Counted from the stretch's first letter, positions 17,120 to 26,374 are shown. The stretch is 52,112 nt of DNA from Mycobacterium sp. UM_WGJ (GCF_000455125.1 NZ_AUWR01000013.1:1-52112); one strand, 5' to 3'. Notes: a model not told the origin generated them from the sequence alone. A program made the numbers and translations.

Positions 17120-17470
17120 TCACGCCGAGGCTACCGATGCCAGCGTCCGAATCGGCGGGATCACCACCTTGGTGCCGGCGTCGATGCGGGTCACCTCGCC
17201 GCTGCGGGCGTTGCGCACTGCCAGTTCGGCCCGCTCGGCCTGCGCCAGCCGGGTTCCGGCGTCGAAGAGCACCGTCGACAACGGGATCCGCAACGCCGCG
17301 CAGATCGCGTTGAGCAGCTCGCTGGACGCTTCCTTGCGGCCCCGTTCGACCTCCGAGAGGTAACCCAGACTGACTCGCGCCGCGTCCGACACCTCACGCA
17401 GCGTGCGGCCCTGAGAGGTCCGGGCTTGACGCAGCACCTCGCCGACCGACTCCCGCAGCAATGTCGTCAT
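17120..17470 (-). CDS. clgR: transcriptional regulator ClgR
   Basis: A 116-residue XRE-type regulator with helix-turn-helix at residues 9-62 ([40 protein letters not shown]). ClgR activates clp protease genes and, in mycobacteria, its own operon with pspA and pspM under envelope stress; it is itself degraded by Clp protease. The C-terminal LASVASA fits a Clp degradation tag. The ATG at 17470 follows a GGGGAG Shine-Dalgarno. A SigE-like promoter lies 51 bp or more upstream. Confidence 0.95.
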   Translation of the reverse strand: MTTLLRESVGEVLRQARTSQGRTLREVSDAARVSLGYLSEVERGRKEASSELLNAICAALRIPLSTVLFDAGTRLAQAERAELAVRNARSGEVTRIDAGTKVVIPPIRTLASVASA

Positions 17471-17520
17471 CGTGCACTCCCCTCACGGGCCAACCTTGGA
17501 AAACCGAACAGTCACCAAGG

Positions 17521-17550
17521 TCAACGTGCGCGGCACCCGAATGGGTTCCC
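17521..17550 (-). promoter_or_regulatory. SigE-type promoter of clgR-pspA-pspM
   Basis: On the minus strand GGGAAC, an 18-bp spacer, and CGTTGA fit the mycobacterial SigE pattern (GGRAC-N18-19-SGTT). In M. tuberculosis clgR is transcribed from a SigE-dependent promoter. Confidence 0.65.
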
Positions 17551-17564
17551 GGATTCGGCAGTTT

Positions 17565-18152
17565 TCATGCGGCGCCGCGCAGGTCGGTCACCGCCGAAAC
17601 GATGTAGTCCAGGCCGGTCAGTACCGTCAGGACCACCGCCGCGGTCATCACCGTCCAGGCCGTCACCAGCCAGGGACCTTGCAGCGGCAAGACGAGCAGG
17701 CCGATACCGACCGCCTGCACCAGGGTCTTGAGCTTGCCGCCGCGGCTGGCCGGGATCACCCCTCGGTGCAGCACGGCGAACCTGAGCAGGGTGATCCCGA
17801 TCTCGCGGACCAGAATCACCACCGTCACCCACCACCACAGGTCGCCCAGCATCGACAGGCCGATCAGCGCCGCGCCGATCAGCGCCTTGTCGGCGATCGG
17901 GTCGGCCAACGTGCCGAACTCGGTCACCATGCCGTAGTTACGGGCCAGGGCGCCGTCCAGCCGGTCGGTGATGATGGCAACGGCGAAGATGACGAATGCC
18001 GCGATACGGGTCTTGGGATCGTGGCCGCCCTCGGCGAACAGCGCCAGCAGGAAGACCGGGACCAGCCCCATCCGCATGACGGTCAACGCGTTCGCGAGGT
18101 TGACCACGGGGACATGCGTCACCGCTGGACCGGTCTTTGGCTGTCCCGACAC
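17565..18152 (-). CDS. pgsA3: CDP-alcohol phosphatidyltransferase (PgsA3-like)
   Basis: A 195-residue inner-membrane enzyme predicted to transfer a phosphatidyl group from CDP-diacylglycerol to an alcohol, most likely glycerol 3-phosphate. The family motif is complete: D63-x2-D66-G67-x2-A70-R71-x8-G80-x3-D84-x3-D88, in DRLDGALARNYGMVTEFG and the following residues. Four to five hydrophobic segments surround it. The GTG at 18152 is chosen because a TATTCT -10 lies 7 bp upstream; the open frame to 18284 would enter the divergent argA gene. Position equals Rv2746c. The 3' end is 94 bp from the clgR start. Confidence 0.88.
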   Translation of the reverse strand: MSGQPKTGPAVTHVPVVNLANALTVMRMGLVPVFLLALFAEGGHDPKTRIAAFVIFAVAIITDRLDGALARNYGMVTEFGTLADPIADKALIGAALIGLSMLGDLWWWVTVVILVREIGITLLRFAVLHRGVIPASRGGKLKTLVQAVGIGLLVLPLQGPWLVTAWTVMTAAVVLTVLTGLDYIVSAVTDLRGAA

Positions 18153-18159
18153 GGAGGTC

Positions 18160-18165
18160 AGAATA
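18160..18165 (-). promoter_or_regulatory. predicted -10 element of pgsA3 (leaderless)
   Basis: TATTCT on the minus strand ends 7 bp before the GTG at 18152. Confidence 0.5.
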
Positions 18166-18195
18166 TCTGTTGCCCTGCCCGAAATGAGAAACCGA

Positions 18196-18201
18196 TACTG
18201 T
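18196..18201 (+). promoter_or_regulatory. predicted -10 element of argA (leaderless)
   Basis: TACTGT ends 6 bp before the GTG at 18208, and no Shine-Dalgarno is present. Confidence 0.5.
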
Positions 18202-18207
18202 GCAGCT

Positions 18208-18732
18208 GTGAGTCTTGCGGCAGATCCACCGGCGGGGCAGCCTGTGGTCCGGCGTGCCCGCACCTCGGACGTCCCGGCGATCAAGCAGCTGGTGGACGTC
18301 TATGCCGGCAAGATCCTGCTGGAAAAGAACCTGGTGACGCTGTATGAGGCGGTCCAGGAATTCTGGGTTGCCGAGGACGCCGATCAGCAGGTGGTGGGCT
18401 GCGGCGCGCTGCATGTGTTGTGGTCCGACCTCGGCGAGGTCCGCACCATCGCGGTGGACCCGACCCTGACCGGTCGCGGTATCGGACACGCGATCGTCGA
18501 CCGGCTGCTTCAGGTCGCCCGCGAACTGCAGTTGCAGCGGCTGTTCGTGCTGACCTTCGAGACCGAGTTCTTCGCCAGCCACGGCTTCACCGAGATCGAC
18601 GGCACGCCGGTGACCGCGGAGGTGTTCGAGGAGATGCAACGCTCCTACGACGTCGGTGTGGCCGAATTCTTGGACCTGAGCTACGTCAAGCCCAATACCT
18701 TGGGCAACACCCGGATGTTGCTGGTCCTCTAG
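18208..18732 (+). CDS. argA: L-glutamate/L-glutamine N-acetyltransferase ArgA (GNAT)
   Basis: A 174-residue GNAT acetyltransferase, the same length as I recall for M. tuberculosis ArgA (Rv2747), and near-identical to it in remembered stretches such as ARTSDVPAIKQLVD and LLEKNLVTLYEAVQEFWV. It makes N-acetylglutamate, the first step of arginine synthesis. The acetyl-CoA loop is TGRGIGHAIV in the Q/RxxGxG position, and the C-terminus SYVKPNTLGNTRMLLVL is conserved. The GTG start is fixed by the -10 element just upstream. It is divergent from pgsA3 with a 55-bp gap. Confidence 0.95.
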   Translation: MSLAADPPAGQPVVRRARTSDVPAIKQLVDVYAGKILLEKNLVTLYEAVQEFWVAEDADQQVVGCGALHVLWSDLGEVRTIAVDPTLTGRGIGHAIVDRLLQVARELQLQRLFVLTFETEFFASHGFTEIDGTPVTAEVFEEMQRSYDVGVAEFLDLSYVKPNTLGNTRMLLVL

Positions 18733-18738
18733 CCTCCC

Positions 18739-19248
18739 CTAGTCACTGACGAGATCGCGTGCCCGGCGGGGGGCGCCGATGAGAAAACTGAACTGTCCGT
18801 CGGATTCCATCCGACCCTCACGGACTACCGACAGGTCGGCGATCCCCTGTTTGCGCGCCTGCTCGCGGACCTGCTCCTCGGTGATCATCTCTTTGCGCAT
18901 ATTGGCGTAGAGGAAGGCGCCGTCGTAGATCACCAACAGCGGCCCCGGTCGCAGGACCCTCGCCACCGAAGGCCAGCGGTGCGCCATCCAATTCAGCAGG
19001 TAGGACCAGCCGATGATCACCCCGACCAGCAGGATGCCGTCACTGATCGATCGGTAGCCACCGGCCATCCCGTTCTGCGCCGCGTCGGCGATCAACACCA
19101 CGACGATGAGATCCGTGATGCCGTTGGTGCCTGCCTCGCGTTTCAGTACCACCCGCAGCAGCGCATATATCGCGATGTAGATGACGGTTCCGCGGATAAA
19201 GATCTCCGAGGGCGGGGTATCGAAAGCGAAAAGTCGTGCCCAATCCAC
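18739..19248 (-). CDS. DUF421 (YetF-like) membrane protein
   Basis: A 169-residue protein with three N-terminal hydrophobic segments (about 16-33, 45-58 and 68-88) and a C-terminal soluble DUF421 domain (PGPLLVIYDGAFLYANMR, EEQVREQARKQGIADLSVV). The mid-segment ALLRVVLKREAGTNGITDLI is the family signature. DUF421 proteins are integral membrane proteins of unknown function, linked in Bacillus to spore and envelope traits. GTG at 19248 is supported by a TAATCT -10 6 bp upstream. Convergent with argA, 6 bp between stops. Confidence 0.87.
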   Translation of the reverse strand: MDWARLFAFDTPPSEIFIRGTVIYIAIYALLRVVLKREAGTNGITDLIVVVLIADAAQNGMAGGYRSISDGILLVGVIIGWSYLLNWMAHRWPSVARVLRPGPLLVIYDGAFLYANMRKEMITEEQVREQARKQGIADLSVVREGRMESDGQFSFLIGAPRRARDLVSD

Positions 19249-19254
19249 GTGGCG

Positions 19255-19260
19255 AGATTA
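19255..19260 (-). promoter_or_regulatory. predicted -10 element of the DUF421 gene (leaderless)
   Basis: TAATCT on the minus strand ends 6 bp before the GTG at 19248. Confidence 0.45.
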
Positions 19261-19290
19261 CGCGCGATTCCGGCCTGGGAAAACCGCTGG

Positions 19291-19312
19291 TGTCCGGTCC
19301 GTATCCGGTCCG
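19291..19312. repeat. tandem 11-bp repeat in the DUF421 / acyltransferase intergenic region
   Basis: Two adjacent copies of TCCGGTCCGT(A/G) with one base difference, followed by a partial third (TCC). The period is one helical turn, as expected for a regulator that binds direct repeats. The surrounding 182 bp (19249-19430) holds no gene. Confidence 0.4.
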
Positions 19313-19430
19313 TGTCCAGCATGTGTCTGGTGGGTGCCACGGCCGCCGAAACCGGGGACTTCCGGCCCTGCCGCGCGCCGGCGGAACAGGAGATAGTGGT
19401 ACTGACAGTTGCAGACAACTGGAGGTAGCC

Positions 19431-20795
19431 GTGGCCGAGTACCTGAGCCCCCTGAACGCCGGCTTTCTGGGCGTCGAGGATTCCGACCACAACGTCAGCA
19501 TGGCCACCGGAACGCTGGCCGTCCTCCACGGTCCGGTTCCCGACCACGCCTCGCTGCAGGCAACGCTGGCCGAACGCCTGCGCGCCTGCCCGCGGTTCGG
19601 GCAGCGCCTGGTGCGCCATGCTTTGGACCTGAGCGCACCCGAGTGGGTGGACGACCCCCACTTCGACCTCGCCCACCACATCGGCCGGGTAGCGGCGCCC
19701 TCCCCCGGCGGAGACGCCGAACTGCACACGGTGGTTGCCGACGTGATGTCGTGGCGGTTGGACCGCAACCGTCCGCTGTGGGAGATCTGGGTGATCAGCG
19801 GTCTCAGCGGTGACAGGTGGGCGCTGCTGATGAAGGTGCACCACTGCATCGCCGATGGCACTGCGGCCGCACACATGCTGACCGGCTTGTCCGACAACGG
19901 GTTCGCCCATTTGGCGGCCCACGCCGCCGCGGCGCCGCGCGAAGCGGCGCAGCCCCCGCGCAGTCGGCCGGTGCTGGACCTCAACCCGGTGCATTGGATG
20001 TACAACCTGCGCGGCGCGGTGGAACTCGCGACCGGCTTGCTGCAACCGAGTTCGTCGTCGCTGAACGGTCCGATCACCAGCCGCCGCCGCTACAGCGCAG
20101 CACGGGTTCCGCTCGGCGACATCGAGCAGGTCTGTCGGGTCTTCGATGTGACCGTCAATGACGTGGTGTTGGCAGCCCTGACCGAGAGCTACCGCGACTT
20201 CATGATCCGTCGTGGCCAAGTGCCCCAATCCGATTCGCTACGCACTCTGGTACCCGTTTCGGCCGGCTCTGCCGATGCGCCGGGCTATCCCGACAACCGG
20301 GTGTCGTTGCTGTTGCCGCGTCTGCCGATCGAGGAGTCAAACCCGGTCAAGCGGTTGCTGGCCGTGCGCTCCCGGCTGGCGCAGGCCAAAGCCGGCGGGC
20401 AGCGGCACGCCGGACGCGCGATCATGTCGGCCGCGGGCCTGCTGCCCGTCGCATGGTCGGCCTGGGCGGCCCGGTTGCTCGGACAGGTCCACCAGCGCGG
20501 CGTGGTGGCGTTGGCGACCAACGTCCCCGGCCCGTCAGAACCGTTGCAGATCATGGGGTGCGACGTGGCCGCGGTGCTGCCGGTACCGCCGATCGCCATG
20601 CAGCTTCGCACCGGCGTGTCGGTCCTCAGCTACGCCGGGGAACTGTTCGTCGGGATACTGGCCGACTTCGAATTCGCTGCGGTCGACGAACTGACCCGTG
20701 GGTTAGAGGCCGCGGTGGCCCGGCTGGTGGCACGCAGCAAGCGGCGCAAGCCGTTGCGCGACTGGCATGGTCTGGCCTTGGTGCACAGCGCGTAA
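19431..20795 (+). CDS. wax ester synthase / diacylglycerol acyltransferase (WS/DGAT)
   Basis: A 454-residue acyltransferase that esterifies diacylglycerol or fatty alcohol with acyl-CoA, giving storage lipid. The catalytic motif HHxxxDG is HHCIADG (residues 137-143) after the family opening EYLSPLNAGFLGVED. Later conserved blocks are NDVVLAALTESYRDF, GYPDNRVSLLLPRLP and VALATNVPGPSEPLQIMGC. Mycobacteria have many paralogues; this locus in M. tuberculosis lacks one. The GTG follows a GGAGG Shine-Dalgarno by 5 nt. It is convergent with ftsK, 6 bp between stops. Likely membrane- or droplet-associated without a true membrane segment. Confidence 0.92.
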   Translation: MAEYLSPLNAGFLGVEDSDHNVSMATGTLAVLHGPVPDHASLQATLAERLRACPRFGQRLVRHALDLSAPEWVDDPHFDLAHHIGRVAAPSPGGDAELHTVVADVMSWRLDRNRPLWEIWVISGLSGDRWALLMKVHHCIADGTAAAHMLTGLSDNGFAHLAAHAAAAPREAAQPPRSRPVLDLNPVHWMYNLRGAVELATGLLQPSSSSLNGPITSRRRYSAARVPLGDIEQVCRVFDVTVNDVVLAALTESYRDFMIRRGQVPQSDSLRTLVPVSAGSADAPGYPDNRVSLLLPRLPIEESNPVKRLLAVRSRLAQAKAGGQRHAGRAIMSAAGLLPVAWSAWAARLLGQVHQRGVVALATNVPGPSEPLQIMGCDVAAVLPVPPIAMQLRTGVSVLSYAGELFVGILADFEFAAVDELTRGLEAAVARLVARSKRRKPLRDWHGLALVHSA

Positions 20796-20801
20796 CCGCG
20801 A

Positions 20802-23402
20802 CTAGAACTCGTCGTCGCCGTCGTCGTCGGGGGCGGCGCCGCCGCGGATCAGCATCAGCGTCGCGGCCAGCTCATCGGGCTTGACCAGCACCTGCCGGGC
20901 CTTAGAGCCCTCGGAGGGGCCGACGATGTCGCGGGTCTCCATCAAGTCCATCAGCCGGCCCGCCTTGGCGAAGCCGACCCGCAACTTTCGCTGCAGCATC
21001 GAGGTGGAACCGAACTGGCTCGACACCACAAGTTCGACGGCCTGCAGGAAGACATCCATGTCGTCGCCGATGTCGGGGTCGACATCGGCCCGGTCGCCGC
21101 TGGGCTTCACGGCGGTGACGCCCTCGGTGTACTCGGGCTCGGCTTGGTCCTTGCAGGCGCTGACGACGGCCTGGATCTCCTCGTCGGAGATAAACGCCCC
21201 CTGCAGCCGGATCGGCTTGTTGGCGCCCATCGGCAGGAACAACCCGTCGCCCATGCCGATCAGCTTTTCGGCGCCCGGCTGGTCGAGGATGACTCGGGAA
21301 TCGGTGAGCGACGACGTGGCGAACGCCAGCCGAGACGGCACATTGGTCTTGATCAGACCGGTGACGACGTCCACCGACGGCCTCTGAGTGGCCAGCACCA
21401 GGTGGATGCCGGCGGCGCGGGCCTTCTGGGTGATCCGCACGATCGCGTCCTCGACGTCGCGCGGTGCGGTCATCATCAGATCGGCGAGTTCATCGACGAC
21501 CGCGAGGATGTAGGGGTAAGGCCGGTAAACCCGTTCACTGCCCAGTGGCGTGGTGATCTCCCCGGAGCGGACCTTGTCGTTGAAGTCGTTGATGTGGCGC
21601 ACCCGGGAAGACTTCATGTCCTGGTAGCGCTGCTCCATCTCCTCGACCAGCCAGGCCAGCGCCGCGGCTGCCTTCTTCGGTTCGGTGATGATCGGGGTGA
21701 TCAGGTGCGGAATGCCTTCGTACGGCGTGAGTTCCACCATCTTCGGGTCGATCAGGATCATCCTGACCTCTTCGGGGGTGGCGCGCGCCAGCAGCGACAC
21801 CAGCATCGAGTTGACGAAGCTGGACTTACCCGAACCGGTGGAGCCGGCCACCAGCAGGTGCGGCATCTTGGCCAGGTTGGCGCAGATGAAGTCACCCTCG
21901 ATGTCCTTGCCCAGTCCGATCACCAGCGGATGGTGATCGCCGCGGGTGGACGGCGCGGTCAGCACGTCGGCCAGTCGCACCAGTTCGCGGTCGGTGTTGG
22001 GCACCTCGATACCGACGGCGGACTTGCCCGGGATGGGGGCCAGCATCCGCACACTCTCGGTGGCCACCGCGTAGGCGATGTTGCGCTGCAGGGCGGTGAT
22101 CTTCTCGACCTTGACTCCGGGCCCCAGCTCCACCTCATAGCGGGTGACGGTGGGACCGCGGGTGCAGCCGGTGACCGCCGCGTCGACTTTGAACTGCTCC
22201 AGCACCGAGGTGATCGCATCGGCCATCTGGTCGTTGGCGGCGGTGCGCGTTTTCGGCGGGTCCCCGGCGACCAGCAGACTCAGCGCGGGCAGCGTGTAGG
22301 GGCCCTCCACCACCCGGTCGAGGACGACTGTGGCGTCGGTGGGTTTGGCCGACTTGGGTTCCTTCGCGGCCTTTCGGCGCACGGGTTTGACCGGGGGCGC
22401 CGGCGCGGGGGGCTCTTCATCGAGCGGGTAGTTGTCCAGCGGGGTGCGTGATTGCCAGTCCGGAGCGTCGTCGACTCGAGCGTCCGGATCGAGGGTGCCG
22501 AACCGGCTGGTGCCGCCGGCCTGGTTGCCGACTCCGGTGTCGCCGGCGTCGACGTCCTCGGCGCCGTCGTAGTCCTGGCCGTAGTCCTGGCCGTAGTCCT
22601 GGTCGTCGTCGTAGTCGTAGTCGTCGTAGTCGTCGTAATAGCCGTCGTCGTAGTCGCCGCGGAACATCGTTCGCAACGTCTCGGGCGCCTCACGCAGGGT
22701 GGTCCCGGTCAGCAACAACACGCCGAACAGCACACCGATGCACAACAACGGCGCGGCGATCCACGCCGTGAGTCCGTCGGCGAGCGGGCCGCCGATCGCG
22801 AACCCCACAAAGCCGGCGCCATGCAGACGGCCGTCGGGGCTCTGCGGTGCCCCCGACCACAGGTGCCACAGCCCCAGGATCGGCAGCCCGATCATGGCCG
22901 ATCCGAGGATTAGCCGGGGCCGGTTCTCCGGGTCGGGTTCGGTGCGCATCAGCAGCACGGCGCCCGCGGCGGCCAGCAGCGGGAGCAGCACCACCGCTCC
23001 GCCGATCACGGCGCGCAGACCGGTGTCGATCCACGCCCCGACCGGCCGGGCGGCATCCAGCCAGCAGCTGGCGGCGGTCACCACGGCAAATCCCAGCAGA
23101 GCCAGCGCGATGCCGTCGCGGCGATGGCCGGGGTCGATGTCGTGGGCGCGGCCCACCGAGCGTGCCGCGCCGCCAGCACCCTTGGCGACCATCAGCCAGG
23201 TGGCGCGGGCGAGGCGTCCGCAGGCCATCCCGAGCGCCACCGGAGCCGAATGCTGCCGGGTGGAGCGGCGCGGCTTGGCTGCCGGGCGGGACCGAGCGGG
23301 CCGCGAACCACCCTTGGCGGTGGCCTTGGAACCGGCTTTTGCCCTGGTCGTTCGGGTACCGGAACGCGCGGGAGCCCTACTAGCAGCGGTCTTACTAGCC
23401 AT
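20802..23402 (-). CDS. ftsK: DNA translocase FtsK/SpoIIIE
   Basis: An 866-residue septal DNA pump for chromosome segregation. After a basic Ala/Lys/Arg N-terminus it has about four membrane segments (residues 80-220), an acidic Tyr/Asp/Gly-rich linker (about 245-285), the motor with Walker [10 protein letters not shown] (about 519-527) and Walker [12 protein letters not shown], and a C-terminal gamma winged helix ([19 protein letters not shown]) that reads polar sequences. Domain order and length agree with Rv2748c. The ATG at 23402 is chosen because it starts a MASKT sequence recalled from mycobacterial FtsK and has a TAGGCT -10 7 bp upstream. Confidence 0.96.
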   Translation of the reverse strand: MASKTAASRAPARSGTRTTRAKAGSKATAKGGSRPARSRPAAKPRRSTRQHSAPVALGMACGRLARATWLMVAKGAGGAARSVGRAHDIDPGHRRDGIALALLGFAVVTAASCWLDAARPVGAWIDTGLRAVIGGAVVLLPLLAAAGAVLLMRTEPDPENRPRLILGSAMIGLPILGLWHLWSGAPQSPDGRLHGAGFVGFAIGGPLADGLTAWIAAPLLCIGVLFGVLLLTGTTLREAPETLRTMFRGDYDDGYYDDYDDYDYDDDQDYGQDYGQDYDGAEDVDAGDTGVGNQAGGTSRFGTLDPDARVDDAPDWQSRTPLDNYPLDEEPPAPAPPVKPVRRKAAKEPKSAKPTDATVVLDRVVEGPYTLPALSLLVAGDPPKTRTAANDQMADAITSVLEQFKVDAAVTGCTRGPTVTRYEVELGPGVKVEKITALQRNIAYAVATESVRMLAPIPGKSAVGIEVPNTDRELVRLADVLTAPSTRGDHHPLVIGLGKDIEGDFICANLAKMPHLLVAGSTGSGKSSFVNSMLVSLLARATPEEVRMILIDPKMVELTPYEGIPHLITPIITEPKKAAAALAWLVEEMEQRYQDMKSSRVRHINDFNDKVRSGEITTPLGSERVYRPYPYILAVVDELADLMMTAPRDVEDAIVRITQKARAAGIHLVLATQRPSVDVVTGLIKTNVPSRLAFATSSLTDSRVILDQPGAEKLIGMGDGLFLPMGANKPIRLQGAFISDEEIQAVVSACKDQAEPEYTEGVTAVKPSGDRADVDPDIGDDMDVFLQAVELVVSSQFGSTSMLQRKLRVGFAKAGRLMDLMETRDIVGPSEGSKARQVLVKPDELAATLMLIRGGAAPDDDGDDEF
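22569..22656. repeat. low-complexity tandem repeat in the FtsK linker
   Basis: Three copies of a 12-bp unit (GTAGTCCTGGCC on the plus strand; the third ends in TC) at 22569-22604, followed by irregular GTCGTA/GTCGTC triplets. In FtsK this gives an acidic tract of repeated QDYG and of DY/DD residues, a stretch prone to length change by slippage. Confidence 0.75.
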
Positions 23403-23409
23403 AGCGGCA

Positions 23410-23415
23410 AGCCTA
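23410..23415 (-). promoter_or_regulatory. predicted -10 element of ftsK (leaderless)
   Basis: TAGGCT on the minus strand ends 7 bp before the ATG at 23402. Confidence 0.5.
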
Positions 23416-23492
23416 GTCGCAATTACCCCATCTGCACCATAAGCCACACTGGCCCCGACGGATCGGTTCAGGGCGCATTGGGCCACAGGCTG

Positions 23493-23519
23493 GGTAGGGT
23501 GACCGGTGAATCCCCTACC
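23493..23519 (+). promoter_or_regulatory. inverted repeat with -10 element upstream of the ABM gene
   Basis: GGTAGGG and CCCTACC form a perfect 7-bp inverted repeat separated by 13 bp. The left arm contains TAGGGT (23495-23500), a good -10 that would give a leader of about 30 nt with the AAGGAG Shine-Dalgarno. It may be an operator or a leader hairpin. Confidence 0.35.
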
Positions 23520-23536
23520 TGCCAAGGAGTCGCAAT

Positions 23537-23851
23537 ATGCCCGTGGTCGTCGTCGCCACCTTCGCCGTCAAGCCGGAATCGGTCGAGGCCGTCCGCGAGA
23601 TCTGCACCAAGGCGGTGGCACAGGTGCACGAAGAACCGGGCTGCCAGTTGTACTCCCTGCACGAGGCCGACGGGTCGTTCGTCTTCATCGAGCAGTGGGC
23701 CGACGCCGAGGCCCTGAAGGCTCACTCGACCTCGCCTGCCTCCGGCGAACTGTTCGGCAGCCTCGGCGAGCACCTGGCCGGCGCGCCCGAGATCAAGCTG
23801 CTCAACGCTGTACCGTCGGGCGACCCGGCTAAGGGCCAATTGCGGCCGTGA
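23537..23851 (+). CDS. antibiotic biosynthesis monooxygenase (ABM) domain protein, Rv2749-like
   Basis: A 104-residue single ABM domain (dimeric ferredoxin-like barrel). The sequence follows the family: [20 protein letters not shown], then [20 protein letters not shown], then [12 protein letters not shown]. Members oxidise quinol/anthrone-like rings without cofactor or degrade heme, but the substrate here is unknown. It has an AAGGAG Shine-Dalgarno, and its stop overlaps the GTG of the next SDR gene by 4 bp, so the pair is co-translated, as Rv2749-Rv2750. Confidence 0.9.
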   Translation: MPVVVVATFAVKPESVEAVREICTKAVAQVHEEPGCQLYSLHEADGSFVFIEQWADAEALKAHSTSPASGELFGSLGEHLAGAPEIKLLNAVPSGDPAKGQLRP

Positions 23852-24681
23852 TGTCCCGACCCTCGGACGGTGTCCTGCGCGGGAAAGTCGCGCTGATCAC
23901 CGGCGCGGCCCGCGGCCAGGGCCGCGCCCATGCCCTGCGATTGGCCGCCGACGGAGCCGACATCATCGCTGTCGACCTGTGCGAGCAGATCGACAGCGTG
24001 CCCTATCCGCTGGCGGACGCCGAGGACTTGGCGGCCACGGTCAAGCTGGTCGAAGACACCGGCGCGCGCATCGTGGCCCGCCAGGCCGATGTGCGTGATC
24101 AGGTGGCGTTGGGCGCCGCAGTGCAGGCCGGCATCGACGAGCTGGGCCGGCTGGACATCGTGGTGGCCAACGCCGGCATCGCCCCGATGGCCGCGGCCGA
24201 CGGCTGGCACGACGTCATCGACGTCAATCTGACCGGGGTTTACCACACCATCGAGGCCGCGATTCCGACGATGATCGACCAGGGCGACGGCGGGTCGATC
24301 GTGCTGATCAGCTCGGCCGCCGGCCTGGCCGGCATCGGCAGCCACGATGCCGGGGCCATCGGTTACACCGCGGCCAAGCACGGGCTGGTAGGACTGATGC
24401 GGGTCTACGCAAACCTGCTGGCGCAGCACAGCATTCGAGTGAATTCGGTGCACCCGGCCGGAGTCGACACCCCGATGATCAACAACGACTACGTCCGGGG
24501 TTGGCTGGCCGACCTCGCCACCGCGACAGGTACGCCACCGGACATGGGCAATGCGCTGCCGGTTCAGGTGCTGGAACCGGAGGACATCGCCAATGCGGTG
24601 GCCTGGCTGGTATCCGATGCGGCCCGCTACATCACCGGCATCACCTTGCCCGTCGACGCCGGGTTCATCAACAAGAGGTAG
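23848..24681 (+). CDS. short-chain dehydrogenase of the mycofactocin-coupled type, Rv2750-like
   Basis: A 277-residue SDR. The cofactor loop is [13 protein letters not shown], followed by the 20- to 30-residue insert ([20 protein letters not shown]) typical of mycofactocin-coupled SDRs that hold NAD(H) without exchange. The catalytic Ser is in LISSAAG, and the Tyr/Lys pair in [11 protein letters not shown]. Substrate probably an alcohol or ketone, unknown. The GTG at 23848 overlaps the ABM stop; ATG 23851 is an equivalent start. In M. tuberculosis Rv2751 follows; here the next gene is RNase J. Confidence 0.92.
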   Translation: MMSRPSDGVLRGKVALITGAARGQGRAHALRLAADGADIIAVDLCEQIDSVPYPLADAEDLAATVKLVEDTGARIVARQADVRDQVALGAAVQAGIDELGRLDIVVANAGIAPMAAADGWHDVIDVNLTGVYHTIEAAIPTMIDQGDGGSIVLISSAAGLAGIGSHDAGAIGYTAAKHGLVGLMRVYANLLAQHSIRVNSVHPAGVDTPMINNDYVRGWLADLATATGTPPDMGNALPVQVLEPEDIANAVAWLVSDAARYITGITLPVDAGFINKR

Positions 24682-24699
24682 CCCGTCGGCTCAGACCTC
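24675..24699. terminator. bidirectional hairpin between the SDR and rnj genes
   Basis: GAGGT-AGCC pairs with GGCT-ACCTC around a CGTC loop, with a 3-nt bulge (CAG). It spans both stop codons of the convergent genes and could terminate both transcripts. Confidence 0.5.
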
Positions 24700-26367
24700 G
24701 ATCACCGTCGGCACGATCATCGGCTGACGCCGGTAGACCTCACCCACCCACTTGCCCACCGTGCGGCGCACCGCCTGAGCGATCCGGATCGGATCGGTGA
24801 CTTGCTCTGCGGCAAGTGATTCCAACTCGGCCTCGACCTTGCGGGCCGCCGGCTCCAGCGCCTTGGGGTCTTCGGAGAAGCCGCGCGAGTGCAGGTACGG
24901 CGGCGCAACCGGCTTGCCCGTCCCACGGCGCACCACCACCGTGACCGCGACGAATCCGCTGGACAGGATCAACCGCTCCCCCAGAGTCGCATCGCCGACA
25001 TCGCCGTCGACGAGCCCGTCGACGAACATCTTGCCGGTCGGCACAGCCCCGGCGATGCGTGCCTGACCGGCGATCAGGTCCACACTGACCCCGTTCTCGG
25101 CCAGCAGAATGGATTCCTCCGGCACCCCGGTACGGACGGCCAGCGCGGCGTTGGCGCGCATCATCCTCCAAGTGCCGTGTACCGGCATCACGTTGCGGGG
25201 CCGAATCCCGTTGTAGAGGAACAGCAGTTCGCCGGAGTAGGCGTGCCCGGAGACATGGACGCGCGCCTGGGCATTGGTGACCACCCGGGCACCGATCTTG
25301 GCCAGTGCGTCCATCACGCCGTACACGGCTTCCTCGTTGCCGGGAATCAACGACGACGACAACACCACCAGATCGCCGGCAGTCAGCGTGATGGACCGGT
25401 GCTCGCCTCGCGACATCCGTGACAGCGCCGACAGCGGTTCACCCTGCGTACCGGTGGTGACCAGCACCACCTTCTCCGGCGGCATCATCTCGGCTGCGCC
25501 GATGTCGACCAGATCCGAGTCCGCCACCCGCAGGAAGCCCAGGTCCTTGGCGATGCCCATGTTGCGGACCATCGACCGGCCGACGAACGCGACTCGTCGG
25601 CCCAGCGCGACCGCGGCGTCGACGATCTGCTGGACCCGGTCCACGTTCGAGGCAAAGCAGGCCACGATCACCCGGCCCTCGGCGCCGCGGATCAGCCGGT
25701 GCAGGGTGGGGCCCACTTCGCTCTCGCTGGGACCGACACCGGGAATCTCGGCATTCGTCGAGTCGCAGAGGAACAGGTCCACGCCCTTGTCGCCCAGGCG
25801 CGACATCCCGGGCAGGTCGGTGGGCCGCCCGTCCGGGGGCAGCTGGTCGAGCTTGATATCGCCGGTGTGCAGCACGGTCCCCGCGCCGGTGTGGACCGCG
25901 ATCGCCAGTGCGTCCGGGATGGAGTGGTTCACCGCGAAGTACTCGCATTCGAACACCCCGTGGGTGCTGCGCTGGCCTTCGGCCACCTGGACGAAGACGG
26001 GCTTGATGCGGTGTTCCCGGCACTTGGCCGCGACCAGGGCCAGGGTGAACTTCGAACCGACCACCGGGATGTCGGCCCGCAGTTTGAGCAGGAACGGGAT
26101 GGCGCCGATGTGGTCTTCGTGGGCGTGGGTCAGCACCAGCGCCTCGACGTCGTCGAGCCGGTCTTGGATGTGGCGAATGTCCGGCAGGATCAGGTCGACG
26201 CCGGGCTCATCGTGGCCCGGGAAGAGTACGCCGCAGTCGATGATCAGCAGCCGGCCGAGGTGTTCGAAAACGGTCATATTGCGGCCGATTTCGCTGATGC
26301 CGCCGAGCGCGGTGATGCGCAGGCCGCCTTCGGTCAGCGGACCCGGCGGGGAGAGATCGTCAGTCAC
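24691..26367 (-). CDS. rnj: ribonuclease J
   Basis: A 558-residue metallo-beta-lactamase/beta-CASP RNase with 5'-3' exonuclease and endonuclease activity in mRNA decay and rRNA processing. The metal motif HxHxDH is THAHEDHIGAIPF (about residues 79-85), with further ligands in AIAVHTGAGTVLHTGDIKLD. The beta-CASP part has FVGRSMVRNM and VLVTTGTQGEPLSALSRMS, then SGHAYSGELLFL and the C-terminal dimerisation domain. The GTG at 26367 is 7 bp after the dapA stop, so dapA and rnj form an operon, as Rv2753c-Rv2752c. Confidence 0.96.
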   Translation of the reverse strand: MTDDLSPPGPLTEGGLRITALGGISEIGRNMTVFEHLGRLLIIDCGVLFPGHDEPGVDLILPDIRHIQDRLDDVEALVLTHAHEDHIGAIPFLLKLRADIPVVGSKFTLALVAAKCREHRIKPVFVQVAEGQRSTHGVFECEYFAVNHSIPDALAIAVHTGAGTVLHTGDIKLDQLPPDGRPTDLPGMSRLGDKGVDLFLCDSTNAEIPGVGPSESEVGPTLHRLIRGAEGRVIVACFASNVDRVQQIVDAAVALGRRVAFVGRSMVRNMGIAKDLGFLRVADSDLVDIGAAEMMPPEKVVLVTTGTQGEPLSALSRMSRGEHRSITLTAGDLVVLSSSLIPGNEEAVYGVMDALAKIGARVVTNAQARVHVSGHAYSGELLFLYNGIRPRNVMPVHGTWRMMRANAALAVRTGVPEESILLAENGVSVDLIAGQARIAGAVPTGKMFVDGLVDGDVGDATLGERLILSSGFVAVTVVVRRGTGKPVAPPYLHSRGFSEDPKALEPAARKVEAELESLAAEQVTDPIRIAQAVRRTVGKWVGEVYRRQPMIVPTVIEV

Positions 26368-26374
26368 CCGCGCC

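Noticed and set aside
21144-22451. 435-codon open frame opposite ftsK
   Set aside because: No family features; overlaps the FtsK motor coding region.
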